Shown piece after piece: positions 33,092 to 41,099 of a DNA stretch of 64,000 nucleotides. Source of the DNA: Fimenecus sp045655645 (GTDB lineage: Bacteria > Bacillota > Clostridia > Oscillospirales > Acutalibacteraceae); contig JAZOPS010000042.1 of assembly GCA_045655645.1 (NCBI GenBank), positions 39,647 to 103,646 of the forward strand, given 5' to 3'. Under the pieces are notes generated by a model. That model had not been told where the DNA came from. It worked only from the letters and a program-made list of their open reading frames with translations, and did not search any database. The translations under genes and the position numbers were made by a program. Position 1 is the first letter of the stretch, and each line of letters begins with the position of its first letter.

Positions 33092-34309
33092 ATGGCACGA
33101 AAAACTGAATGCCTTGCAATGCTTCTTGCCGGCGGTCAGGGAAGCCGTCTTGGTATCCTTACAAAGAACATTGCAAAGCCTGCTGTACCTTACGGCGGAA
33201 AATACAGAATCATTGACTTCCCACTTTCAAACTGTGTAAATTCAGGCATTTCAACTGTTGGTGTGCTCACTCAGTACCAACCACTTGAACTTAATGATTA
33301 CATAGGCAACGGTCAGGCTTGGGACTTAGACCGTGCAAACGGTGGTGTGCATATTCTCTCACCTTATCAGCAGATTAAGGGTACAGAATGGTACAAGGGC
33401 ACGGCAAACGCTATTTATCAGAATATCAATTTCATTGACCGTTATAACCCTGAATATGTTGTTATCCTTTCAGGTGACCATATTTATAAAATGGACTATA
33501 ACAAAATGCTTGAATATCACAAAGAAAAGAATGCAGCTTGCACAATCGCAATGCTTGAAGTTTCATGGGAAGAAGCAAGCCGTTTTGGTCTTATGATTCT
33601 CAATGACGATAATTCAATCAAAGAATTTGAAGAAAAACCAAAGAATCCAAGAAGTAACAAGGCTTCAATGGGTGTTTATGTTTTCACTTGGAGCAAACTT
33701 CGTGAATATCTTATCGCAGACGAGGCTGACCCAAATTCAAGCAACGACTTCGGTAAAAATGTTATTCCAAAAATGCACGCTGATGGTGAAAAGATGTTTG
33801 CTTATCTTTTCGATGGCTATTGGAAAGACGTTGGAACAATCGACAGCTTATGGGAGGCTAACCTTGACCTTCTTAATCCAAAAGTTGACCTTGATTTGTC
33901 AGATACAAGCTGGAAAATCTATGCAAAAACTCCTGCTTCACCACCTCATTATATTTCAGCAAATGCAAAAGTGCAGAACTCAATGATTTCAGAGGGTTCA
34001 AGAGTTTATGGTGATGTTGACTATTCAATCCTTTTCAACAATGTAACAGTTGAAGAGGGCGCAGAAGTTAAATATTCAATCGTAATGCCTGGCACAGTTA
34101 TCAAAAAGGGTGCAGTTGTTCAATATTCAATCGTTGCAGAAAATGCAGTTATTGAAGCGGGTGCAGTTGTTGGTAAGAGCCCCGAAGATATGGATAATCG
34201 CGATGACTGGGGCGTTGCAGTTGTTGGTGCAGGTGTTAATGTGGGCGAAGGCGCGTTTGTTGCACCACAGACACAGGTTGACACAGATGTAGTAAAGGAG
34301 GGCAAATAA
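33092..34309 (+). CDS. glgC: Glucose-1-phosphate adenylyltransferase, catalytic subunit
   Basis: This 405-residue enzyme makes ADP-glucose from glucose 1-phosphate and ATP, the committed step of glycogen synthesis. The nucleotidyltransferase motif MLLAGGQGSRLGILTKNIAKPA (~10-31) and PYGGKYRIIDFPLSN are complete, and GDHIYKMDY and the substrate motif EFEEKPKNPRSNKA are present. A C-terminal left-handed beta-helix holds hexapeptide repeats. An ACGGAGGA ribosome site precedes ATG 33092. It is followed 1 nt later by glgD, with which it likely forms a heterotetramer. Confidence 0.96.
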   Translation: MARKTECLAMLLAGGQGSRLGILTKNIAKPAVPYGGKYRIIDFPLSNCVNSGISTVGVLTQYQPLELNDYIGNGQAWDLDRANGGVHILSPYQQIKGTEWYKGTANAIYQNINFIDRYNPEYVVILSGDHIYKMDYNKMLEYHKEKNAACTIAMLEVSWEEASRFGLMILNDDNSIKEFEEKPKNPRSNKASMGVYVFTWSKLREYLIADEADPNSSNDFGKNVIPKMHADGEKMFAYLFDGYWKDVGTIDSLWEANLDLLNPKVDLDLSDTSWKIYAKTPASPPHYISANAKVQNSMISEGSRVYGDVDYSILFNNVTVEEGAEVKYSIVMPGTVIKKGAVVQYSIVAENAVIEAGAVVGKSPEDMDNRDDWGVAVVGAGVNVGEGAFVAPQTQVDTDVVKEGK

Positions 34310-34310
34310 G

Positions 34311-35426
34311 ATGACAGGTAAGAATATCGTAGGTATTGTTTTCTCAAACGCTTATGACGAATGTATCAGTGAACTTACAGGAATTCGTACAATGGGTTCT
34401 GTTCCATTTGCATCTCGTTATCGTCTTATTGACTTTGCTCTTTCAAATATGGTAAACGGTGGCATTGAAAAAGTGGGCGTTGTAACAAAGGCTAATTATC
34501 AGTCACTTATGGACCATGTTGGTAATGGTAAACCTTGGGATTTATCTCGTAAAAATGATGGTCTCTTTATCTTGCCACCATTCTCAACAAACGAAGCAAA
34601 CGGAAATGCAGATAAACTTGCAGCTTTAAAGGGTATTCAAGGATTCATCAGCCGTTCAACAGAAGAATATGTTCTTTTTGCAGATTGCAACTCTGTTCTC
34701 AATATTGATATTGAAGAATTGATGGATTATCACAGCGACAAAAATGCTGATATTACAATCGTTTACAAGAATGGCAAAATGCCAAACCTTACAGATGTTA
34801 TTGTGCTTGATATGGATGCTGACAACAAAGCAAACAAGATTTCAGTTTCACCTATAACAGACGAAAATGTGAATTATTCACTCAATATGATTTTGATGAA
34901 GAAATCACTTCTTGAAAGACTTCTCAATGACGCAGTTAGCTTGAATTATGCTGATTTTGAAGCGGATTTGATTCAGCGTAATGTTGCAAAACTCAATATT
35001 TATGGTTTTGAAGCAAAGGGACATTCTTTCACAATCGATTCAATGCAGAGTTACTATCAAGCAAATATGGAACTTCTCAACATTGAAAATTGTGACGACC
35101 TTTTCAATCCGGAGCGTCCAATTTATACAAAAGTTCGTGACAATATGCCTGCAATTTATGGTCTTGGCTCAGATGTGAAGAATTCTCTTGTTGCAGACGG
35201 TTGTATTATTGATGGTACAGTTGAAAACTCAATTCTCTTCCGTGGTGTTAGAGTTGAAAAGGGTGCAGTTGTTAAAAACTCAATTCTTATGCAGGGCACA
35301 TTTGTTGCACAAGATGCAACAGTTAACTGTGTTGTAGCAGATAAGAGTGTTGTTATTACACCAAATAAGACACTTTCAGGTGCAGAGAATTACCCTGTAT
35401 ACATTGGTAAGGAGATTGTTATCTAA
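34311..35426 (+). CDS. glgD: GlgD, regulatory-type paralogue of the adenylyltransferase
   Basis: This 371-residue protein shares the GlgC fold (SVPFASRYRLIDFALSNMVNGGI, NSILFRGVRVEKGAVVKNSILMQGTFV hexapeptide helix). The N-terminal catalytic loop has lost the GGxGxRL signature and the GDH motif: it reads GIVFSNAYDECISELTGIRT and FADCNSVL. In Firmicutes GlgD is a non-catalytic partner that raises GlgC activity. It starts 1 nt after the glgC stop. Its stop codon forms part of a ~100-bp imperfect palindrome that separates it from glgA. Confidence 0.95.
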   Translation: MTGKNIVGIVFSNAYDECISELTGIRTMGSVPFASRYRLIDFALSNMVNGGIEKVGVVTKANYQSLMDHVGNGKPWDLSRKNDGLFILPPFSTNEANGNADKLAALKGIQGFISRSTEEYVLFADCNSVLNIDIEELMDYHSDKNADITIVYKNGKMPNLTDVIVLDMDADNKANKISVSPITDENVNYSLNMILMKKSLLERLLNDAVSLNYADFEADLIQRNVAKLNIYGFEAKGHSFTIDSMQSYYQANMELLNIENCDDLFNPERPIYTKVRDNMPAIYGLGSDVKNSLVADGCIIDGTVENSILFRGVRVEKGAVVKNSILMQGTFVAQDATVNCVVADKSVVITPNKTLSGAENYPVYIGKEIVI

Positions 35427-35523
35427 ATGCAGCCTTTTTGCGAAATTTCACTTTTTCACCCTTGACTTACACTCGTAAGCCTGCGGTCTCAAAAGCAAAA
35501 TTTCATCAAAAATTCAAGCATTT
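35425..35523. repeat. ~100-bp imperfect palindrome between glgD and glgA
   Basis: The left arm from AAATGC (35425) through TTTTTGCGAAATTT pairs imperfectly with the right arm AAATTTCATCAAAAATTC...GCATTT ending at 35523. A small CTTAC/GTAAG hairpin lies near the centre. It looks like a miniature palindromic element inside the glycogen operon. It could act as a processing site or attenuator ahead of glgA. Confidence 0.6.
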
Positions 35524-35558
35524 ATGTAGGGACGGGTTTCCGTGCCCGCCCGTATTTT
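35524..35558. repeat. GC-rich dispersed palindrome (GTAGGGACGGG type)
   Basis: GTAGGGACGGG and CCCGCCCGTA face each other across a short centre. The element is far more GC-rich than its surroundings and resembles pieces at 45166 and 55936. It reads as a copy of a dispersed intergenic repeat. No T tract makes it a clear terminator. Confidence 0.5.
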
Positions 35559-35595
35559 TGAGATAATTTATTAATTTTTTCGAAAGGAAAAACAT

Positions 35596-37023
35596 ATGAA
35601 AGTTTTATATGTAGCAAGTGAGGCACTTCCTTTTAAAGCAAGTGGTGGTCTTGGTGATGTTGCAGGCAGTTTGCCACAGGCACTTCGCAAAAGACTTATT
35701 GGCGCAAGGGTTGTAATGCCTTTATATGACACAATCAGTCAAGAACTTAAAGATACAATGAAATTTATCACAAGCATTTCTGTGCCAGTTGCTTGGAGAA
35801 GACAATATTGTGGAATCTTCGAAGCAAAAGCAGGCGGAGTTATCTATTATCTTCTTGACAATCAATATTATTTTAAGCGTGATGGTCTTTATGGCTATTA
35901 TGACGACGCAGAGCGTTTTGCATTCTTTGCTCGTGCAGTTCTTGAAATTCTTCCACACATTGATTTCAAACCTGACATTATCCATTGTAACGACTGGCAG
36001 TCAGCATTGACACCTGTTTATTACAATACACTTTATGCAACTCGTCCAGGATATGAAAACATCAAAACAGTTTTCACAATTCACAATATTCAATATCAGG
36101 GCACTTATGGTATGGAATTATTGGGTGAAGTTGTTGGAATTCCTGAAAGTGCAGCATCTCTCGTTGAATATGATGGTGACTGCAACTTTATGAAGGGTGC
36201 TATTGAGTGCGCAGACAGAGTTACAACTGTTTCTCCATCTTATGCAAACGAAATTCTTGACCCTTGGTATTCACACGGTCTTGACCCAATTCTTAATCAG
36301 CGTTCATGGAAATTAAGCGGTATTCTCAATGGTATCGACACAATTCTTTATAACCCTGAAACAGATAAGGATATTGAAAAGACATATACTGTTGAAACAT
36401 TTAAAGAAGACAAACCTGTTAACAAGGCAAAATTACAAGAATATTTTGGACTTCCACAGCGTAAAGATGTGCCAATGATTGGTATGGTTACTCGTCTTGT
36501 TGGTCACAAAGGTCTTGACCTTGTTAAAGCAGTTCTTGAAGAGTTGCTCGCAACAGAAGATGTTCAGTTTGTAGTGCTTGGCTCAGGTGAATATCAATAT
36601 GAAAGCTTCTTCAAAGAAATGGCAGAGAAATACCCTGAAAAGATGGGTCTCAAACTTGGTTTCATTCCATCTCTTTCAAAGAAAATCTATGCAGGTTGTG
36701 ATATTTTCTTAATGCCATCAAAGAGTGAACCTTGCGGACTTTCACAGATGATTTCACTTCGTTATGGTACAATTCCAATTATCCGTGAAACAGGTGGTCT
36801 TCGTGATAGTATCAAAGACTCAGGTGATGGTGAAGGCAACGGCTTCACATTCTCAACATATAATGCACACGATATGCTCTATACAATCAAGAGAGCAATC
36901 GAAGGCTACAAGAATACAGACGGTTGGAATATTCTTGTTAAACGTGCTATGGAATGTGACAACAGCTGGGGCAAATCAGCAAATGAATATATAAGACTCT
37001 ATAAAGAGATTCTTAAAGGATAA
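35596..37023 (+). CDS. glgA: Glycogen synthase (GT5)
   Basis: This 475-residue GT-B enzyme extends alpha-1,4-glucan chains from ADP-glucose. The ADP-glucose loop near the start reads KASGGLGDVAGSLP (~13-26), with Ser in place of the usual Thr-Gly spacing, as in many Clostridia. It also has HCNDWQSAL, FTIHNIQYQGTYG and the C-terminal SKSEPCGLSQMISLRYGTIPIIRETGGL. It is separated from glgD by 169 bp of repeat-derived sequence without a clear promoter, so it is probably still part of the same transcript. The operon ends at the terminator 4 nt downstream. Confidence 0.96.
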   Translation: MKVLYVASEALPFKASGGLGDVAGSLPQALRKRLIGARVVMPLYDTISQELKDTMKFITSISVPVAWRRQYCGIFEAKAGGVIYYLLDNQYYFKRDGLYGYYDDAERFAFFARAVLEILPHIDFKPDIIHCNDWQSALTPVYYNTLYATRPGYENIKTVFTIHNIQYQGTYGMELLGEVVGIPESAASLVEYDGDCNFMKGAIECADRVTTVSPSYANEILDPWYSHGLDPILNQRSWKLSGILNGIDTILYNPETDKDIEKTYTVETFKEDKPVNKAKLQEYFGLPQRKDVPMIGMVTRLVGHKGLDLVKAVLEELLATEDVQFVVLGSGEYQYESFFKEMAEKYPEKMGLKLGFIPSLSKKIYAGCDIFLMPSKSEPCGLSQMISLRYGTIPIIRETGGLRDSIKDSGDGEGNGFTFSTYNAHDMLYTIKRAIEGYKNTDGWNILVKRAMECDNSWGKSANEYIRLYKEILKG

Positions 37024-37026
37024 ATA

Positions 37027-37053
37027 AAAAACTCTCCGCAAGGAGAGTTTTTT
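37027..37053 (+). terminator. Intrinsic terminator of the glycogen operon
   Basis: ACTCTCC (37031-37037) pairs perfectly with GGAGAGT (37042-37048) around a GCAA tetraloop, with A and T tracts extending the stem. Confidence 0.93.
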
Positions 37054-37056
37054 ATG

Positions 37057-37206
37057 CTAAATTACAACTTCGTTGTAGATAAATTATTTCGCTAACGCTC
37101 AATAGCTAAATGTGCTTCGCACGCTAAATTCAACATTTAGCTTTGCGACTTGTCGCAAAATTTAGCTGACGAAGTCAATTTAGCTTGTCGCAAGACAAAT
37201 TTAGCA
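37057..37206. repeat. Hairpin array A
   Basis: About 150 bp of short perfect hairpins are joined by GCTAAAT or ATTTAGC linkers. Clear stems are: 37063-37077 (TACAAC, loop TTC); 37112-37122 (GTGC, loop TTC); 37123-37141 (linker GCTAAAT pairing with ATTTAGC); 37142-37159 (TTTGCGAC, loop TT); 37167-37177 (TGAC, loop GAA); 37185-37198 (TTGTC, loop GCAA). It lies between the glgA terminator and the GH36 terminator. Its reverse complement closely matches array B (39404-39608). No ORF or promoter is visible in it. Confidence 0.85.
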
Positions 37207-37234
37207 AAAAAGTCGGGTTGCCCCGACTTTTTTT
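37205..37234. terminator. Terminator of the GH36 gene (bidirectional)
   Basis: AGTCGGG (37211-37217) pairs perfectly with CCCGACT (37222-37228), extended by A/T tracts on both sides. It overlaps the last bases of the minus-strand GH36 gene. Confidence 0.88.
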
Positions 37235-39323
37235 ATTTTGCCTTGATTTTAATAATCTGATTATATCCCATTCCGCGCACGGTTACAGGGATACCAACAT
37301 TTTTAAGATATGCACCACTCTTTTCGAACTTTGCACTACCGATTTTGAATTTATAAGTCTTTTCGTCATCAAGCCCCATAAATCTTAATGGGATTTCTTT
37401 TTGCATAAATCTTGTAACTACTGATGACAAGAAACCAACTGCTTCTGTCTTGTCTTCTGTTACATAGAGATTGAAAAGAATTTCGTCACGGTCAGGGTCA
37501 AGAATTCTGTAAAGGTCACCTAACTGCACAATGTGACGGATTTCTTTATAAAGGCTAACATTCTTTCTTGCAATTGCAAGGTCAGTAAGACTATATTTTG
37601 TTAACTTGCCGCCAACACCGAGAGAGCCCTGCATTGCAACATGGAATCTGAAATCAAGACTCATTGGTGGGTTATACCAGTTAACATCTGTTACCCAAGC
37701 GCGCATAACCTTTGTTGGACGAAGATATGTAAACCATTTCTGCATCATCATTCTGTCCACAGAGCTTGTGTTGTCACTTGGCCACACTTGGTCAAAGTGT
37801 AAGAGCGCACCATAGTCACTGCGTCCACCACCTGATGAACAACTTTCAATGGCAACATCAGGGTGTTTTTCTTTAAGACGGTCAACAATATCATAAACTG
37901 CTTGAGTGTGACGAAGCCACAATTCCTGTGGGCACTCTAAATTCTCTGCGCCTGTTTCAGAAAGTGGACGGTTCATATCCCACTTGATATATTTGATGTT
38001 GTGTTCAGTGAGCATTGTGTCAAGTCGGTCGAAGAGATAATCCTGAACATCAGGTCGAGTCATATTGAGAACTAACTGATGGCGAAGTGTGTGAGCTGTT
38101 CTTGTATCATAATGATAAGCCCAATCGGGATGTTCACGGAACAAATCGGAATCAGGATTCACCATTTCAGGCTCAAACCAAAGACCGAAATCCATGCCTA
38201 ATTTGTTGACATTCTTAATAAGCTCGTCAAGTCCTTTAGGGAACTTCTTTTTATTAACAAACCAGTCACCAAGACCTGCTCTGTCGTGATTACGAGCACC
38301 AAACCAACCGTCATCCATAACGAAAAGTTCAACACCCATTGCAGCAGCAAGTTTTGCAAGTTTTGTCTGGTCTTTTGTGTTAACGTCAAACTCAGTTGCT
38401 TCCCAAGAGTTATAAAGAACAGGTAAAACCTTATCGTTAAACTGTTTTGGTAACACATGGTTAATTGCAAATCTGTTCATTTGACGGCTCATTTCACCAA
38501 AGCCTTGTGAAGAATATCCACAGAATACAGCAGGTGTTTCGAATGTCTCGTTAGCCTTTAATTCATATTTGAAATCGTGGTCGTTGAGACCCAATGAAAT
38601 TCTTGTTGTATAGAAAAGGTCACGAGTACAAAGCACTTTAAAGTTACCACTATAAGCAAGTGAGCCGAAATAAACATCACCCAGATTTTCGTCAGCATTT
38701 TGATATGCTATGAAATATGGTGACTGGTTGTGACCTGTTGTGCCACGCTTACTGTCAAATACGAGTGCGCCACCTTCGAGTGTTGACTCTGTTTCAACAT
38801 ATTCGCCACCCCAAGAACCATTTGTGTTTTTGAATGTGTATGGATATTGTGATGGAAGAGTGAGTTCAGCAGAGAAAACTCTGTCAATGATAATTGTGTC
38901 ATTGCCTGTGTTTTTAATCTCTGCCCAACGGGTAATAATGTCGTCATTATCTTGAACCTTGTATTTAAGTGCAATTTCTAATGGATAAACCTTATCTTTT
39001 AAGGTGAAAGTCAATGTGTTATCATCTGCTTTTGCATCGACAAATTCAAGCTCGATTTCACGACATTTGTCAGGGAAAACTACTTTTAAATCACTTTCAC
39101 GATACATTGTTCCACCGAATGTGGTGTATTCCTGACGAGCCATATCAAGACGGGTATGGTTTGAGTTTTCGTCCCAGATATCCTTTGCTTCATAGTCACA
39201 AACAGGACATTTCTTACCCCAATGAAGATGTCTGTTGTATCCATATTTGTCAACACCTAAAACATAATGAGTGTTTTTGGTTTCAAGAACAAAAATATTG
39301 TTTTTGAGAATATGAATTGCCAT
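37233..39323 (-). CDS. GH36 alpha-galactosidase
   Basis: This 696-residue enzyme without signal peptide removes alpha-1,6-galactose from raffinose-type sugars or galactomannan fragments in the cytoplasm. The N-terminal beta-supersandwich is followed by the barrel with ELFVMDDGWFGARNHD and GLWFEPEMVNPDS. The nucleophile is Asp449 in YIKWDMNR, and SCSSGGGRSDYG holds the acid/base Asp503. A GGGGGA ribosome site precedes the ATG. It has its own promoter (39364-39392) and is flanked on both sides by hairpin arrays A and B in opposite orientation. No transporter lies next to it. Confidence 0.95.
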   Translation of the reverse strand: MAIHILKNNIFVLETKNTHYVLGVDKYGYNRHLHWGKKCPVCDYEAKDIWDENSNHTRLDMARQEYTTFGGTMYRESDLKVVFPDKCREIELEFVDAKADDNTLTFTLKDKVYPLEIALKYKVQDNDDIITRWAEIKNTGNDTIIIDRVFSAELTLPSQYPYTFKNTNGSWGGEYVETESTLEGGALVFDSKRGTTGHNQSPYFIAYQNADENLGDVYFGSLAYSGNFKVLCTRDLFYTTRISLGLNDHDFKYELKANETFETPAVFCGYSSQGFGEMSRQMNRFAINHVLPKQFNDKVLPVLYNSWEATEFDVNTKDQTKLAKLAAAMGVELFVMDDGWFGARNHDRAGLGDWFVNKKKFPKGLDELIKNVNKLGMDFGLWFEPEMVNPDSDLFREHPDWAYHYDTRTAHTLRHQLVLNMTRPDVQDYLFDRLDTMLTEHNIKYIKWDMNRPLSETGAENLECPQELWLRHTQAVYDIVDRLKEKHPDVAIESCSSGGGRSDYGALLHFDQVWPSDNTSSVDRMMMQKWFTYLRPTKVMRAWVTDVNWYNPPMSLDFRFHVAMQGSLGVGGKLTKYSLTDLAIARKNVSLYKEIRHIVQLGDLYRILDPDRDEILFNLYVTEDKTEAVGFLSSVVTRFMQKEIPLRFMGLDDEKTYKFKIGSAKFEKSGAYLKNVGIPVTVRGMGYNQIIKIKAK

Positions 39324-39363
39324 AATTTAATCCCCCAAGAATTAAAATTTTTCCTATGGGTTA

Positions 39364-39392
39364 AGTATAGCAATAAAAAAGACGAGAGTCAA
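39364..39392 (-). promoter_or_regulatory. Promoter of the GH36 gene
   Basis: On the minus strand TTGACT (39392-39387) and TATACT (39369-39364) are 17 bp apart. The -35 box lies in the loop of a terminator hairpin (39377-39403). Confidence 0.82.
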
Positions 39393-39403
39393 TCTCGTCT
39401 TTT
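39377..39403 (-). terminator. Terminator of the sipL-spoIVA operon, overlapping the GH36 promoter
   Basis: Read on the minus strand, AAAAGACGAGA (39403-39393) pairs perfectly with TCTCGTCTTTT (39387-39377) around TTGAC, followed by more Ts. It would stop transcripts leaving spoIVA and array B. The loop carries most of the -35 box of the next promoter. Confidence 0.82.
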
Positions 39404-39608
39404 AGGTAAATTTGTCTTACGACAAGCTAAATTGACTTTGTCAGCTAAATTTGGGCTACGCCCAAGCTAAATGTACTTTGTACGCGTATTGTCGGCGTCT
39501 AACTTTGCGGTTTACCGCAAAATTTAGCTATTGAGCGTTAGCGAAATAATTTAGTTACAGCAAAGCTGTAATTTAGCAAAAGAAGTCGAAAGACTGCTTT
39601 TATTTAGC
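39404..39608. repeat. Hairpin array B
   Basis: About 200 bp of short perfect hairpins are joined by AGCTAAAT/ATTTAGC linkers. Stems are: 39412-39425 (TTGTC, loop TTAC); 39433-39443 (TGAC, loop TTT); 39451-39465 (TTGGGC, loop TAC); 39473-39483 (GTAC, loop TTT); 39504-39521 (TTTGCGG, loop TTTA); 39555-39571 (TTACAGC, loop AAA); 39584-39595 (AGTC, loop GAAA). It begins directly at the spoIVA stop codon and ends at the terminator, so it would form the 3' UTR of the sipL-spoIVA mRNA. It matches the reverse complement of array A. Confidence 0.87.
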
Positions 39609-41087
39609 TTATAGGATTATGCACAAAAGACCGTTGCAACCTTCGTTTATTACTCGTTCAAGGGTTTCTTGGAATTTCATTCGCGCGTCAGTTGGCATGT
39701 GATAAAGTTTGTTGCGAAGTCCTTCGTTAACAAGTTCGTTGAGAGATTTGCCAAAAATATTTGATTCCCAAATCTTATTGGGGTCTTCTTCAAAGCCTTC
39801 AAGCAAATATTTCACAAGTTCTTCTGATTGGCTTTCACTACCCACAATAGGGGCTACTTCGGTCTGAATATTGGCTTTAAGAAGATGAATTGATGGTGCT
39901 GAAGCAGAGAGACGCACGCCATAGCGTCCACCTTGTTTCACAATTTCAGGCTCTTCAAGAGAGAGTTCCGAAAGTGTTGGCATAACAATACCATAACCAG
40001 TTGTTTCAACTTCATCAAGAGCAGATTTAATTCGTGCATATTCATTTTTAATGCCCGATAATTCTTTAAGACAAGCTAACAGACTTTGCTCGCTGTCGAT
40101 TGAAAGCCCCGTTTCTTCTTCAAGAATTTTATAGAATAATCCGTTATTCATATGGACAGAAAGCCACGCGCTGCCGACACTCAAATCCATATTCTTGATT
40201 TTTGCACCTGCAATGTGTTCACATTCGCAAAGACTTTCGGTCATAATGCTGATGTCACGGACAAATTCGATATTTTGAATGGAGTCTAAAACATATTTAT
40301 ATGTTTCGGTTTTTAACCAATGGTCCTGTGGCAAAGAAACTAACCATAATGGCAAGTCAACGCCGATTTCTTTAACAGGGAACTCAAAAAGGATTTGTGT
40401 GATTATCTCTTTGATTTCTTGCTCACGAAGTTCAAGACAATTCACAGCCATAACAGGCACGCGATATTTTGCTGACAACTCGTTGCAAAGTTTCTGCGCA
40501 CTTTCACCGTTGGGGTACATGCAGTTGAGCAAAACAACAAAAGGTTTGTTCAATTCTTTTAATTCATTGATAACTCGTTCTTCTGCTTCTTCATATTCGT
40601 CACGGGGGATGTCGCTAATGCTACCGTCAGTAGTAACTACTAATCCAATTGTTGAGTGCTCGGTTATGACTTTTTTTGTGCCGATTTCAGCAGCCATATT
40701 AAATGGGATTTCGTTTTCATACCAAGGTGTACGCACCATTCTTGGCTGGTCGCCCTCGATATATCCCAGCGAGCTTGGAACTATATAGCCGACACAATCA
40801 ATCATTCGTACATTAAAACTCGCGTTGTCGGGCAATGTGATTTTAACAGCGTTTTCGGGGATGAATTTAGGCTCGGTTGTCATAATTGTGCGTCCCGCAG
40901 AAGATTGGGGTAACTCGTCATTTGCTCTCTCTCGCATAGCGTCATTTTCCATATTTGGAAGTACAACACAATCCATAAACTTTTTAATAAATGTGGATTT
41001 TCCTGTTCTAACAGGACCAACCACACCAATATAAATATCTCCACCTGTACGCACGGCAATGTCGTTATAAATACTTGTGTTACTCAT
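39609..41087 (-). CDS. spoIVA: Stage IV sporulation protein A
   Basis: This 492-residue protein, the length of the Bacillus protein, is an ATPase that polymerises on the outer forespore membrane as the basement layer of the spore coat. The N-terminal domain has Walker A GVVGPVRTGKSTF (~residues 21-33), MIDCVGYIVPSSLGYIEGD and a switch-like TTEPKFIP. The C-terminal part ends NEGCNGLLCIIL, the membrane-targeting tail. ATG 41087 is chosen because the AAGGGGTG site lies ~6 nt upstream; GTG 41096 overlaps that site. It is co-transcribed with the upstream SPOCS/LysM gene. Confidence 0.97.
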   Translation of the reverse strand: MSNTSIYNDIAVRTGGDIYIGVVGPVRTGKSTFIKKFMDCVVLPNMENDAMRERANDELPQSSAGRTIMTTEPKFIPENAVKITLPDNASFNVRMIDCVGYIVPSSLGYIEGDQPRMVRTPWYENEIPFNMAAEIGTKKVITEHSTIGLVVTTDGSISDIPRDEYEEAEERVINELKELNKPFVVLLNCMYPNGESAQKLCNELSAKYRVPVMAVNCLELREQEIKEIITQILFEFPVKEIGVDLPLWLVSLPQDHWLKTETYKYVLDSIQNIEFVRDISIMTESLCECEHIAGAKIKNMDLSVGSAWLSVHMNNGLFYKILEEETGLSIDSEQSLLACLKELSGIKNEYARIKSALDEVETTGYGIVMPTLSELSLEEPEIVKQGGRYGVRLSASAPSIHLLKANIQTEVAPIVGSESQSEELVKYLLEGFEEDPNKIWESNIFGKSLNELVNEGLRNKLYHMPTDARMKFQETLERVINEGCNGLLCIIL

Positions 41088-41099
41088 TTTCTTCACCCC

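Noticed and set aside
35427..35595. Separate promoter for glgA
   Set aside because: TTGACT at ~35462 has no acceptable -10 box at 16-18 bp; the gap is filled by repeat elements instead.
37057..37206. CRISPR array
   Set aside because: The repeated linkers are short, spacing is irregular and the intervening pieces are self-complementary hairpins, not unique spacers. No cas genes are nearby.
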